The position numbers and the translations under genes were made by a program. This document shows positions 28,562 through 38,470 of a stretch of 64,000 nt of DNA, piece by piece. The notes below the pieces were generated by a model. The model saw nothing but the letters and a program-made list of their open reading frames with translations, ran no database searches and was not told the origin of the DNA. The DNA is from Sphingobacterium sp. N143 (GTDB lineage: Bacteria > Bacteroidota > Bacteroidia > Sphingobacteriales > Sphingobacteriaceae), in assembly GCF_030325625.1 (NCBI RefSeq), contig NZ_JACAIS010000005.1, positions 1-64,000 on the forward strand, read 5' to 3'. Within the stretch, counting starts at the first letter, position 1, and each line of letters begins with the position of its first letter.

Positions 28562-30937
28562 ATGATAAAGAATTATTTAATAACTGCCATCAGAGAATTA
28601 AAGAAAAAGAAGTTCTATACCGTTATCAATATCTTAGGGTTGTCCGTCAGTCTCACGGCTTCGATATTAATTATTCTTTGGGTACAGGATGAACGGAGCT
28701 TCGACAGATTCCACCCAGACTATGAACGTATATACACGGTCAATTCTCATTTAGATCCCGAACACAACGGTTCTATATGGGGATCTTCCCCAGGTCCTAT
28801 TGGAAATTATGCACAAAATGTGCCTGAGGTTGATTATGCAACGCGTGTTTCACAAGACTACAATACAACATTGGTCAATGACAAGTTGAAACGTCCTGTA
28901 ACTGATATGAACATCTATTATGTGGACGGCAATTTTTTCAACATGTTTCATTTTCCACTGCAAGAAGGCTCTCTTGCAGGTTTTCAGGCCAATTACAAGC
29001 AGGCATTTATCACTGCATCAACAGCCGAAAAACTTTTTAGCAGTCAGCAGGTTATCGGAAAGACTTTTCGTTACCAAAAAGATCTCTTTACTGTGTCCGG
29101 TATCCTAAAAGATCTCCCCCAAAACTCCTCCATGCAGTTCGATGTCGTTATTCCATTAGGATACCATGCACAGCGATTTACAAACTGGGGTGGTAATGGA
29201 AAATGGAAAACAATCGATGAAGATTTGGGAAACTATAGCTTTTCAACTTATGTTAAAGTTAAGCCTAATGCTTCTTTAACGCTCATTGGAAAATCCATTA
29301 CGAACTCCTATACCAAAGCACGCGACGGTGAAAATTCGACCATATTTGTTTTAGAACCGTTAAAAACCATGCATTTAATTGCGCCGGACGGCAATAAATC
29401 GACGCTTCGCATGGTGCAGATTTTTGGAATCATAGCCTTATTGTTGCTGGTAATCGGTGCGGTAAACTATGTGAATCTAAGCACCGCAAGAGCTTTGGAT
29501 CGCGCCAAAGATGTAGGTATCCGAAAAATTATTGGTGCCAATCGTCTCCATTTATTCCTACAATTTATCACGGAAACAGTTGTTGTATTTCTTTGCTCGC
29601 TATTGATCGCTTTTATCCTGATCCTGACCCTTCATACAGGATATAACCAGATCGCGCAAAAATCAATCAGCTTTTCTTTCCATAATACCGCAGTATGGCT
29701 GTATATTGGGGCAGCAATTCTAGGAACACTCGGGCTGTCCAGTATATATCCCGCAATTCAGCTTTCCTCATTCAATCCAATTCAATCCATAAAAGGGAAA
29801 TCAGTAAAAGGCGTTTCATCCAATACGATGCGTAAAATATTGGTGGTCTTCCAGTTTACCCTTTCCGTGACGTTAATTGTATGTACACTGGTAATCCGAA
29901 ACCAATTGGCTTTTATCCAAAAGATCAACCTGGGCTATGACAGAGATCATGTCATCACCCTGGGCCTTCCAGAAGAAGCCTATAAGCACATTGATGCAAT
30001 ACGGACCGAACTCAAAAATAACAACGCTATACAGGCTGTCTCCTTATCCGGTGTTTACAACATGACCGACTTCGGAAATGCCACTGGGGATATAGATTGG
30101 CCCGGTAAGTCTAAAGACAATAAACTGATTGTAGCTCAGGCTACCATTGATAAGGATTTTATTCCATTGATGAACATACAATTTCTCGAAGGGAAAAATT
30201 TTACTGGTATGCCAGCCGATTCTTCTGGATATATCATTAACGAAACATTGGCTAAACAAATGGGGCTAAATCCACCATATGTGGGATCCAATATGAGTTT
30301 CCACGATTTTCCCGGACAAATTATTGGAGTGGTAAAAGATTTTCATTTCAAATCAATCAAAGATAAAATAGGTCCGATGGTCTTCTGGACACGTTGGGGA
30401 TCAGGCACGCTTTATGTTAAGACCAGTACCACAAAAGCACCGGAGGCCATTAAAGCTTTGGCCAAGATTTATAACCGTTACCCTTCCGATACTCCTTTTA
30501 ACTATACATTTATCGATCAGCAATTTGACAATCTGTATAAGTCGGAGCACCGAACAGGACTGCTATTCAACATTTTTGCAGGTATTGCGATTTTTATATC
30601 CGCTTTAGGCTTATTTGCGCTGGCAACTCACGAAGCTCAAATGCGTATAAAAGAAATTGGAATCCGTAAGGTCCTAGGAGCAAGCATCTTTGGTGTTGTA
30701 AGACTATTGGGCAAAAATTTCGTGATACTCGTTTTTATTTCCATTTTGATCGCCTGCCCCATTGCGGTCTATTTAATGAATAAATGGTTGAGCAATTTTG
30801 CCTATAAAACAGATCTGGATATACAGACCTTTATCTTCGGCAGCATGCTGGCCTTTCTGATTGCAATTACCACGGTCAGCTATCAGGCCATTCGTGCGGC
30901 TTTGAGTAACCCTGTCGATAGCTTAAGAGACGAATAA
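28562..30937 (+). CDS. ABC transporter permease P3, MacB/FtsX two-module type
   Basis: This is 791 aa. The first coupling motif is KDVGIRKIIG (about 317; Glu replaced by Asp) and the second is KEIGIRKVLG (about 696). Domain 1 includes a WGSSPGPIGNYAQN segment resembling the STPGPL segment of P1, and domain 2 has GDIDWPGKSKDN in place of GFSWDG. That places P3 nearer the P1 subgroup than P2. It ends NPVDSLRDE, and P4 starts only 17 nt later, suggesting translational coupling. Confidence 0.93.
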   Translation: MIKNYLITAIRELKKKKFYTVINILGLSVSLTASILIILWVQDERSFDRFHPDYERIYTVNSHLDPEHNGSIWGSSPGPIGNYAQNVPEVDYATRVSQDYNTTLVNDKLKRPVTDMNIYYVDGNFFNMFHFPLQEGSLAGFQANYKQAFITASTAEKLFSSQQVIGKTFRYQKDLFTVSGILKDLPQNSSMQFDVVIPLGYHAQRFTNWGGNGKWKTIDEDLGNYSFSTYVKVKPNASLTLIGKSITNSYTKARDGENSTIFVLEPLKTMHLIAPDGNKSTLRMVQIFGIIALLLLVIGAVNYVNLSTARALDRAKDVGIRKIIGANRLHLFLQFITETVVVFLCSLLIAFILILTLHTGYNQIAQKSISFSFHNTAVWLYIGAAILGTLGLSSIYPAIQLSSFNPIQSIKGKSVKGVSSNTMRKILVVFQFTLSVTLIVCTLVIRNQLAFIQKINLGYDRDHVITLGLPEEAYKHIDAIRTELKNNNAIQAVSLSGVYNMTDFGNATGDIDWPGKSKDNKLIVAQATIDKDFIPLMNIQFLEGKNFTGMPADSSGYIINETLAKQMGLNPPYVGSNMSFHDFPGQIIGVVKDFHFKSIKDKIGPMVFWTRWGSGTLYVKTSTTKAPEAIKALAKIYNRYPSDTPFNYTFIDQQFDNLYKSEHRTGLLFNIFAGIAIFISALGLFALATHEAQMRIKEIGIRKVLGASIFGVVRLLGKNFVILVFISILIACPIAVYLMNKWLSNFAYKTDLDIQTFIFGSMLAFLIAITTVSYQAIRAALSNPVDSLRDE

Positions 30938-30954
30938 AATTAACACGGCAAACC

Positions 30955-33372
30955 ATGATACAAAATTATATTAAAATAGCCTGGCGCAATATGCTAAAGA
31001 ATAGAGGTTATGCCACCATAAATATCGTAGGCCTCGCCATTGGCTTGGCTTGCTGTTTATTAATTGTTATTTATGTACAGCATGAACTCTCCTACGATAA
31101 GTATCATGTCAACAAAGACCGCATTTTCCGCGTCGTACATGACTATAAAGAAGTCGGTAGCACAGAACAGCATCAGATATGGGGGAATGCTCCAATTGGA
31201 GATGCCCTGAAAGCTGATTTCCCGGAGATAGAGAAGGTCGTTCAATTCTCCGGGCAAACGTCGATCTTACTTAAACAGGGAGAAAATAGATTCCAGGAAG
31301 AAAATGTATTTTTCATGGATTCTACGGCATTCGATGTATTCAGCTGGAAAATCCTTGCCGGAAATCCACATACAGCGTTAAAAAATGCATATTCTGTTGT
31401 ATTGACAGAAAGCACCGCTAAAAAATATTTCGGTGACCAGAATCCCATTGGCAGAACCATTGAAGGAGGATTAGCAGCAGGTCGTGCAGATGCCGGCCTG
31501 TATACCGTAACAGCCGTGATGGCAGATGTTCCGGCCAACTCACATTTTACCTTCGATGCTTTATTATCCATGAGTACCTTTCGGAAAGCAAGACCTGATG
31601 TCTTCGAAAAAGAGGGTTGGGACTATGTCGATTTTTACACCTATTTTTTAACATCGAAAGAATTTGATCCTACAAAATTCAATCAGAAGATACCTGACTT
31701 TCTCAAACGAAATGTCCCGGTACAAGTAAACGCCAATTCAAAATACAGTTTCCATCTCGAGCCCATGCTTCAGGCATATATGCATTCCACTGCAGATCGC
31801 CAACCCGGAACAACAGGTAGCTTTCAAAGTCTGTACATTTTCGCGATTATCGGCGGATTTATCCTGCTGATTGCCTGTGTTAACTTTATGAATCTTGCCA
31901 CTTCCAGATCCATGGAACGGGCCAAGGAAGTCGGTGTCCGAAAAGCCATTGGTGCCAATAAAAGCAATCTGATTCTACAGTTTATGTCGGAGTCGCTGGT
32001 ACTCGTATTTATCAGTGGGATATTGGCTATCGCTTTGGTCCTTGCATTTCTTCCTTTTATGGAAGCTTTTTCCGGTAAACAGTTTGGTTATTCAACCCTT
32101 CTTAACGGCAAGACCTGGACGATTTTCCTTTTAGTAACGCTGATAACCGGAATATTAGCCGCCAGCTACCCTGCATTGATCCTAGCAAATTTCAAACCGA
32201 TTAAAGTTCTGAAGGGAACGTTTAGCAACGGTAAAAGCGGGACATTATTACGTCGGGGTCTTGTCGTCTTTCAATTCTGCCTTTCCATTGCATTGATTGC
32301 AGGAACTGTGATTGTATTCTCACAATTGAATCAACTGCAACAGCAAGACCTTGGTTTTCAAAAAGCTCAACGCCTAATCATCGACTATAATTTTGACGAA
32401 AAAGTCAACAATAACTTAGAGGCCATTAAAAATACACTCGCAAAAGATAAAGATGTACAGTCGGTGACAGCTTCACGCACCGTACCGGGAGCGTTCTTTC
32501 CAAATGCAGGGACAGAGATTATGTCGACAGATGGTAAAATGATCAATTTCGCCCCTTCACTATATGAAGTAGATATAGACTTTATCCCCAATATGGGCAT
32601 CAAGATGGCAGCAGGAAGGACTTATTCACGCGATTTTCCAGCAGATACCGCCCATTCCCTTGTGATCAATGAATCGGCAGCCAAATTATGGGGCTATTCA
32701 AACCCACAGGATATCATCGGAAAACAATTTAGACAATGGGGCAAAGAAGGTACAGTCATCGGCGTTGTAAAAGATTTCAATTACCTGTCCCTGCATCGCA
32801 AAATTGAGCCATTAGCATTACGCCTTGAGCCAAGTAGCAGCCGTTATTTGGCCGTGAATCTACAAAATGTCAATCAACAAACTATCGCACGAATTGGCAA
32901 ACTATGGACTGAACTCGCCCCTCACCGTCCTTTTCTATATAGTTTCTTAGACGATAATTTTAACCGTCAATACGAAGCCGATTTTAATTTTAGAAGACTC
33001 TTTACAGCCTTTTCAAGCCTCGCTCTTTTCATTGCTTGTTTGGGTTTACTGGGATTGGTGACCTATACGGCGCAACAGCGTACCAAAGAAATCGGGGTTC
33101 GCAAAGTCCTTGGTGCTTCCACATACAATTTAGTGCTACTGCTTTCTTCCGATTTTATCAGATTATTAGTCATCGCGCTCTGTATCGCTACGCCATTATC
33201 ATGGATAGCAATGAACAAGTGGCTGGACAATTTCGCCTACCATATTGAACCGAAATGGTGGATGTTTGCTTTTGCCGGATTTTCAGCTGTTCTCATCGCT
33301 TTGGTTACTGTTAGCTTCCAAACGTTTAAAGCCGCTAAAGCCAATCCAGTAGATAGCCTAAGAGACGAATAA
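30955..33372 (+). CDS. ABC transporter permease P4, MacB/FtsX two-module type
   Basis: This is 805 aa, beginning MIQNYIKIAWRNMLKNRGYATINIVGLAIG. Both coupling motifs are canonical: KEVGVRKAIG (about 324) and KEIGVRKVLG (about 712). Domain 2 begins with an RTVPGAFFPNAGTEIMSTDG segment unlike its neighbours. It ends NPVDSLRDE. It lies 17 nt after P3 and 63 nt before P5. Confidence 0.93.
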   Translation: MIQNYIKIAWRNMLKNRGYATINIVGLAIGLACCLLIVIYVQHELSYDKYHVNKDRIFRVVHDYKEVGSTEQHQIWGNAPIGDALKADFPEIEKVVQFSGQTSILLKQGENRFQEENVFFMDSTAFDVFSWKILAGNPHTALKNAYSVVLTESTAKKYFGDQNPIGRTIEGGLAAGRADAGLYTVTAVMADVPANSHFTFDALLSMSTFRKARPDVFEKEGWDYVDFYTYFLTSKEFDPTKFNQKIPDFLKRNVPVQVNANSKYSFHLEPMLQAYMHSTADRQPGTTGSFQSLYIFAIIGGFILLIACVNFMNLATSRSMERAKEVGVRKAIGANKSNLILQFMSESLVLVFISGILAIALVLAFLPFMEAFSGKQFGYSTLLNGKTWTIFLLVTLITGILAASYPALILANFKPIKVLKGTFSNGKSGTLLRRGLVVFQFCLSIALIAGTVIVFSQLNQLQQQDLGFQKAQRLIIDYNFDEKVNNNLEAIKNTLAKDKDVQSVTASRTVPGAFFPNAGTEIMSTDGKMINFAPSLYEVDIDFIPNMGIKMAAGRTYSRDFPADTAHSLVINESAAKLWGYSNPQDIIGKQFRQWGKEGTVIGVVKDFNYLSLHRKIEPLALRLEPSSSRYLAVNLQNVNQQTIARIGKLWTELAPHRPFLYSFLDDNFNRQYEADFNFRRLFTAFSSLALFIACLGLLGLVTYTAQQRTKEIGVRKVLGASTYNLVLLLSSDFIRLLVIALCIATPLSWIAMNKWLDNFAYHIEPKWWMFAFAGFSAVLIALVTVSFQTFKAAKANPVDSLRDE

Positions 33373-33435
33373 ATAGTATATAATCTATAATCAAGAACAA
33401 ACTTAATATATCAGCACGACACAAACAGTACAATC

Positions 33436-35838
33436 ATGATCAAGAACTACATAAAAACAGCATGGCGAAGTATTCGGGCCAACCGATTTTTCAGTATCCT
33501 TAATATTAGCGGGTTAGCGATTGGTATCTGTGTGTCCCTTCTGCTATTTGCTTTTATTCGTCAGGAACTGAGTTTTGATACGATGTATTCAAAAGCCGAT
33601 AATATCTATCGTTTGCACATGCAGCTGTCGGCAGAATACAACCGGGAGAAAATGATCAACCTGCCCAATGCAGTGGGGCCTGCAATGAAATCAGATATTA
33701 CACAGGTTGACAATATGGTGCGACTGGTAAAAGATGGCTTTGGAGCAACGGCTTCCATTCGCGCGGGAGAAGAAAATTTTAATGAGAAACAATTATACCT
33801 TGCCGATTCTACATTATTCTCCATTTTTGATTTCCAATTTATAGAAGGGAATATTCATACTGCGTTTCTAAATAAAAAAAGTATTGTCCTTTCTCAATCA
33901 ACAAAAGAGAAATTGTTTGGTAAGAGTGAAGCACTTGGAAAAATCATTTCCGTCAACCAAAGGGATACCGTACAGGTAACCGGTGTATTCAAAGATCTTC
34001 CTGCAAATAGTACCCTTGATTGTAATATGATCATGAATATTATGGATTCCTGGATGGGGCAAAATGTCTATTGGAGCAATGCCAGCTATGAAACGTATAT
34101 ATTACTAAAGAAAGGATCCGATCCAGCTGCTGTTGCACAAGAAGCAACAAAGTTGATTGATAAATACGTCGAAAAAGACAACCGATATTTTACCGAATTT
34201 TTCTTACAACCACTATTAAAGGTCCATCTCTACTCATCAAGTCTTGGAAAGGGAGTTACCAAACGTATCGGAAACATTGACACCATTCGAACACTATCTG
34301 TCCTTGCTTTTCTCGTCATTGCGATTGCCTGTATCAATTACATGAACCTGGCCACGGCAAAGTCACAAAAGAATGCTAAAGAGGTGGGGGTAAATAAGGT
34401 GCTTGGAGCTACTCGAGGCCAACTCATTGTCCGCTTTTTTGTCGAAACCGCAACGATTAGCCTATTTGCGATGACAATCGGTGTCGTTCTGGCCATTATT
34501 TTGATCCCGCTATTTAATACCATTGGCAGTACGAACATTACCATTCGACAATTGCTGAACTGGGATATGTTAGGGATATTGGCGCTATCCTGGTTTATGA
34601 TTACGCTTGTTGCAGGCAGTTACCCAGCCTTATTCTTATCGAAAATCAAATCGATCACATTGATGAATAAAGGTTATAACAAACAGGGGAAAACAGTTCT
34701 GATCAGACAAGTATTGGTGATATGCCAATTTACCATTTCGATTATATTGATCATCGGCATCTCTGTGATGCTCACCCAAATGAATTTTATCCGAAATAAA
34801 GACCTGGGCTATCAACCTGAACATGTGGTCTCTATCCCTATCCGTTCTTTCCGGAGTCTGGAAAAACTCAGCACACTCAATCAACAGGTCCAAAGCTTAT
34901 CACATACGCTGTCCACCACATTCGCACAGTCAATACCGGGAAGTAATGAAAGCGGAAAAACAACGTATCAACTCGTTACAGATAAACATGGCTTGCCCAC
35001 ACTAAGCTGTGTTACTTATGGAAAAACAGTAAATACACTTGGATTAAAGCTACTCGCCGGGACAGATTTACCGGACATTTGGGGACGTCCAGACTCCACC
35101 TGCTATGTATTGATCAACGAGAAAGTACTGAAATTTTTAGGGTATAAATCACCGCAAGAAGCCATTGGAAAACATATTGTCACCGAGATGAGTCCGACCA
35201 ACTCGATCATCACCGGTGTTGTTCAGGATTTTAATTATACAAACCTTAAATCCGAAATCGGAGGTTACAGCTATTACAGCATGAATGATCCCTCGGAATC
35301 ACCACGCAACTTATTGATCCGTTATAAAACAACAGATGTTCAAGGATATATCGAACAAATAAAGAAGATATATACGGCTGTTGCTCCAGAAGCTGCATTC
35401 GATTTTTCATTTTTAGATCAACATGTCCAAAGCCAATATGAAAATGAAATCCGGTCATCCAATGTGATGAGTATGTTTTCATTCTTGACACTTTTTATTG
35501 CCTGTCTAGGTCTATTGGGCTTAGCAGCCTACACCACTGAAGCCCGAAGCAAAGAAATCGGCATCCGAAAAGTTCTTGGAGCCAGTGTTCCGGGTATTAT
35601 TCATTTACTATCCTCGAATTATCTCAAACTGATTCTACTTGCTTTTCTTATTGCTGGACCGATCGCTTACTATCTTTTCAGTCATTGGTTAAATGATTTT
35701 GTGTATCATATTGAGATGCCTTGGTGGGCATACCTGATTGCGATATTAACAGTAACACTGGTCGCACTTATCACTATAGGATTCCAGACATTTAAAGCCG
35801 CGCTATTAAATCCAGTAGATAGTCTAAGAGACGAATAG
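33436..35838 (+). CDS. ABC transporter permease P5, MacB/FtsX two-module type
   Basis: This is 800 aa. The first coupling motif is KEVGVNKVLG (about 315), with the conserved Arg replaced by Asn. The second is canonical, KEIGIRKVLG (about 706). The domain 2 variable segment reads SIPGSNESGKTTYQLVTDK. It ends NPVDSLRDE. It lies 63 nt after P4 in the same operon. Confidence 0.93.
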   Translation: MIKNYIKTAWRSIRANRFFSILNISGLAIGICVSLLLFAFIRQELSFDTMYSKADNIYRLHMQLSAEYNREKMINLPNAVGPAMKSDITQVDNMVRLVKDGFGATASIRAGEENFNEKQLYLADSTLFSIFDFQFIEGNIHTAFLNKKSIVLSQSTKEKLFGKSEALGKIISVNQRDTVQVTGVFKDLPANSTLDCNMIMNIMDSWMGQNVYWSNASYETYILLKKGSDPAAVAQEATKLIDKYVEKDNRYFTEFFLQPLLKVHLYSSSLGKGVTKRIGNIDTIRTLSVLAFLVIAIACINYMNLATAKSQKNAKEVGVNKVLGATRGQLIVRFFVETATISLFAMTIGVVLAIILIPLFNTIGSTNITIRQLLNWDMLGILALSWFMITLVAGSYPALFLSKIKSITLMNKGYNKQGKTVLIRQVLVICQFTISIILIIGISVMLTQMNFIRNKDLGYQPEHVVSIPIRSFRSLEKLSTLNQQVQSLSHTLSTTFAQSIPGSNESGKTTYQLVTDKHGLPTLSCVTYGKTVNTLGLKLLAGTDLPDIWGRPDSTCYVLINEKVLKFLGYKSPQEAIGKHIVTEMSPTNSIITGVVQDFNYTNLKSEIGGYSYYSMNDPSESPRNLLIRYKTTDVQGYIEQIKKIYTAVAPEAAFDFSFLDQHVQSQYENEIRSSNVMSMFSFLTLFIACLGLLGLAAYTTEARSKEIGIRKVLGASVPGIIHLLSSNYLKLILLAFLIAGPIAYYLFSHWLNDFVYHIEMPWWAYLIAILTVTLVALITIGFQTFKAALLNPVDSLRDE

Positions 35839-35896
35839 GTCCGGGGATGGCGACGAAATTAGTATACAGTTAATTTTGAATCTAATACAGATCACC

Positions 35897-38263
35897 ATGA
35901 TTAAATTATTTTTGAAAACCGCTTTACGCAATCTTAAACGCAGCCCCTTAAATACGGCAATCAATATTCTCGGTTTGTCTTTGGGATTTACGGTTGCTTT
36001 GGTGAGCAGCCTGTGGATCTTAAAACAGTTTTCCTTCAATCAGCATTACAAGAACTATGATACGATCCATCAGCTGATGATGACCGGTACTTTCAACAAT
36101 GAAAAATCCACAGATGGAACTTCCACTCCTATCCCTTTAGCAAAGTTGATGGAATCTGATTTTAGGGATGAAATCCAAGATGTCACATTGATTACAGATG
36201 CTGAAAGCATTGCCATTAAAATGGGTGAAAAAAAATTGAATGCCATAGGATTTTACGCGATGGGCAAGTTTTCGGAACTATTCTCGTTCGAAGCTGTACA
36301 GGGAAATATCGCTACCCCAACCGCAGCATCCACCATGATTATTTCGGAATCATTAGCCAACCGGCTATTGGGGACTACCGATGTTATCGGGAAGACTATT
36401 CAACTCAACGGAAAAGAACAATATACGATACAGGGTATTTTTAAAAACATTCCTGAAAATAATACATTTCACGAACTGGAATATATCCTGCCCTTTGTTG
36501 ATTATCTCCATAAAAATAAGGGTATCGAAGAAAAGTGGTCAAACTGCTTTTTTAGCACGTATGGCAAGATCGAGAACCCCCAAAATATTCCGGGACTCGA
36601 ACAAAAGCTAACCAGCATCTTTAGAACAAATCTTACAGATATCAACCCTGAGATTCTGTTGCACCCCATGTCCAAATGGAATCTTTATGATTCATTCAAA
36701 AATGGTAAAAATGCAGGTGGACAGATTCAATATGTGTGGATGTTTGCCTGGATCAGTATATTTATTATCTTGTTGGCCAGTATAAATTTTATTAATCTCA
36801 GTACAGCCCGAAGCTTAAAAAGAGGAAAGGAAATTGGTATTCTAAAATCTGTTGGTGTAAATCGCCGGCAACTGATTGCTGGATTTCTGGTTGAATCCAT
36901 CCTATCTGTATGCTGTGCTTTTCTGATAGCGGTTATATTAGCAATGTTGCTTCTCCCTTGGATAAATACCATCACTCATACCACATTGCAAATTCCATTT
37001 ACGCGTATTCAATTCTACTTATATTCCTTTTTGGGAGTTCTCGCTATTGGCGTTCTCGCCGGACTATATCCTGCACTATTCTTATCCTCTTTCAATCCGA
37101 TCCTTGCGCTTAAAGGAAAGATGAACATCGGCAAAAGAGGATTCAGTGCCAGAAAGGGAATGGTTATCGTACAATTTGCGATTTCCATCTTTCTGATGAT
37201 TGCAACCTATTTGGTCATAAAACAATTGCGCTATACAAAAGATCGTCCGATTGGTTACAAAAGTTCAAACCTGGTCAACATCAACAGTCGGAGCGAGTTA
37301 ATTGTCAAAAACTTTGATATCCTGAGAAAAGAACTCATCAATCAGCGTTTGGTGCAGGATGCCTCCCTTTCTTCGAGTCCGATTAATCGCCTCTCTTTGA
37401 CGAGCGGTGGTTTCAATTGGCAGGGGAATGAAACAAAAGAAGGGGCTATTATGGGAATTTTCACCATCGACGAAAACTTTGCTAAAACTGTACAATGGAA
37501 TTTTCTGAAAGGAAGAAATTTCTCCAAAGATTTCAAGACTGATTCAACTGCCGTAATTATCAATGAAGCAGCCGCCAAATTTATGGGAGTTACAGATTTG
37601 ACGAGCAAACAATTATCTAAAAGAGGAATCAGCTATACGATTATCGGTATTATACAGAACACTTTATCCGAATCACCGTTTAAGTCGATTACACCTACTG
37701 CTTATTTTCTTGATTTTCTACCCAAAAACAAAATAACCCTCAAATTGAATGATCAGCAAGATATTAGCCAAACCATGAAAGCAATCGCCCAACAGTTCAA
37801 TCGTTTTGATCCGGATCTCATCTTCGATTACACATTTACAGATAAAGAATATGCGAAGCAATTTGAACAAATGGAAATGATCAAAAGCCTGACCAGTATT
37901 TTTACAGGGCTTGCCATACTGATTTCCTCTCTTGGGCTATATGCTTTGGTCGCATTCCTAACCGAACAACGCGAAAAAGAAATTGGTATCCGCAAGGTCC
38001 TTGGGGCATCAGAAGTTGGCTTATGGAAATTATTATGCACAGAGTATGTCTGGTTGACATTGATCGGTTTTCTTGTTGCCGCTCCTCTAGCCTATCTATT
38101 AATGGAAACATGGCTCGACAATTACGTTTATCGCATTTCAATTAGCTGGACCGTATTTGCTTTTACAGGATTAACTGCACTGGTCATCACCCTCCTAACA
38201 GTTAGTTATCAAGCCATTAAAGCAGCATTGACTAACCCCGTGATCACATTACGGAACGAGTAG
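35897..38263 (+). CDS. ABC transporter permease P6, MacB/FtsX two-module type
   Basis: This is 788 aa from the ATG at 35897 (MIKLFLKTALRNLKRSP). An in-frame TTG seven codons upstream would add MNLIQIT, which no sibling has. The first coupling motif is KEIGILKSVG (about 311), with Leu for the conserved Arg. The second is canonical, KEIGIRKVLG. Domain 2 has the GFNWQG motif of the P1/P8/P9 group. It ends NPVITLRNE, the most divergent of the tails. It is the last gene of the first permease operon. The next enhancer palindrome begins 8 nt after its stop. Confidence 0.92.
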   Translation: MIKLFLKTALRNLKRSPLNTAINILGLSLGFTVALVSSLWILKQFSFNQHYKNYDTIHQLMMTGTFNNEKSTDGTSTPIPLAKLMESDFRDEIQDVTLITDAESIAIKMGEKKLNAIGFYAMGKFSELFSFEAVQGNIATPTAASTMIISESLANRLLGTTDVIGKTIQLNGKEQYTIQGIFKNIPENNTFHELEYILPFVDYLHKNKGIEEKWSNCFFSTYGKIENPQNIPGLEQKLTSIFRTNLTDINPEILLHPMSKWNLYDSFKNGKNAGGQIQYVWMFAWISIFIILLASINFINLSTARSLKRGKEIGILKSVGVNRRQLIAGFLVESILSVCCAFLIAVILAMLLLPWINTITHTTLQIPFTRIQFYLYSFLGVLAIGVLAGLYPALFLSSFNPILALKGKMNIGKRGFSARKGMVIVQFAISIFLMIATYLVIKQLRYTKDRPIGYKSSNLVNINSRSELIVKNFDILRKELINQRLVQDASLSSSPINRLSLTSGGFNWQGNETKEGAIMGIFTIDENFAKTVQWNFLKGRNFSKDFKTDSTAVIINEAAAKFMGVTDLTSKQLSKRGISYTIIGIIQNTLSESPFKSITPTAYFLDFLPKNKITLKLNDQQDISQTMKAIAQQFNRFDPDLIFDYTFTDKEYAKQFEQMEMIKSLTSIFTGLAILISSLGLYALVAFLTEQREKEIGIRKVLGASEVGLWKLLCTEYVWLTLIGFLVAAPLAYLLMETWLDNYVYRISISWTVFAFTGLTALVITLLTVSYQAIKAALTNPVITLRNE

Positions 38264-38270
38264 ATCTACC

Positions 38271-38308
38271 TGTTCGGCGACGGACAGCAGACTGTCCGTT
38301 TCCGAACA
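38271..38308 (+). promoter_or_regulatory. Enhancer palindrome pair serving P7-P11
   Basis: The two sites are TGTTCGGCGACGGACA (38271-38286) and TGTCCGTTTCCGAACA (38293-38308), 22 bp start to start. Both match TGTNCGNNNNCGNACA. The downstream edge is 54 nt before the -24 box. Confidence 0.78.
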
Positions 38309-38362
38309 TACCACGCGACCACAACAACACAAAAACACCTAAAAATCAAAAACTTACACTTA

Positions 38363-38378
38363 TGGCAAACGAATTGAA
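38363..38378 (+). promoter_or_regulatory. Sigma-54 promoter of the P7-P11 operon
   Basis: TGGCAAACGAATTGAA has the -24 box TGGCA and the -12 box TTGAA at correct spacing. It would give an untranslated leader of about 80 nt before P7. Confidence 0.78.
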
Positions 38379-38470
38379 TTATTTTACTTTCACAACGCTT
38401 TGACCAACTAAACAATATATCTGTTTGCGGTAAAGCCTGTGAATTATGAAATCGTTTAAATCTTAATACG

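Noticed and set aside
35876..35896. TTG start for P6, seven codons upstream of the chosen ATG
   Set aside because: The ATG at 35897 begins the conserved MIKxxLKTAxRN opening; the extra residues match no sibling.
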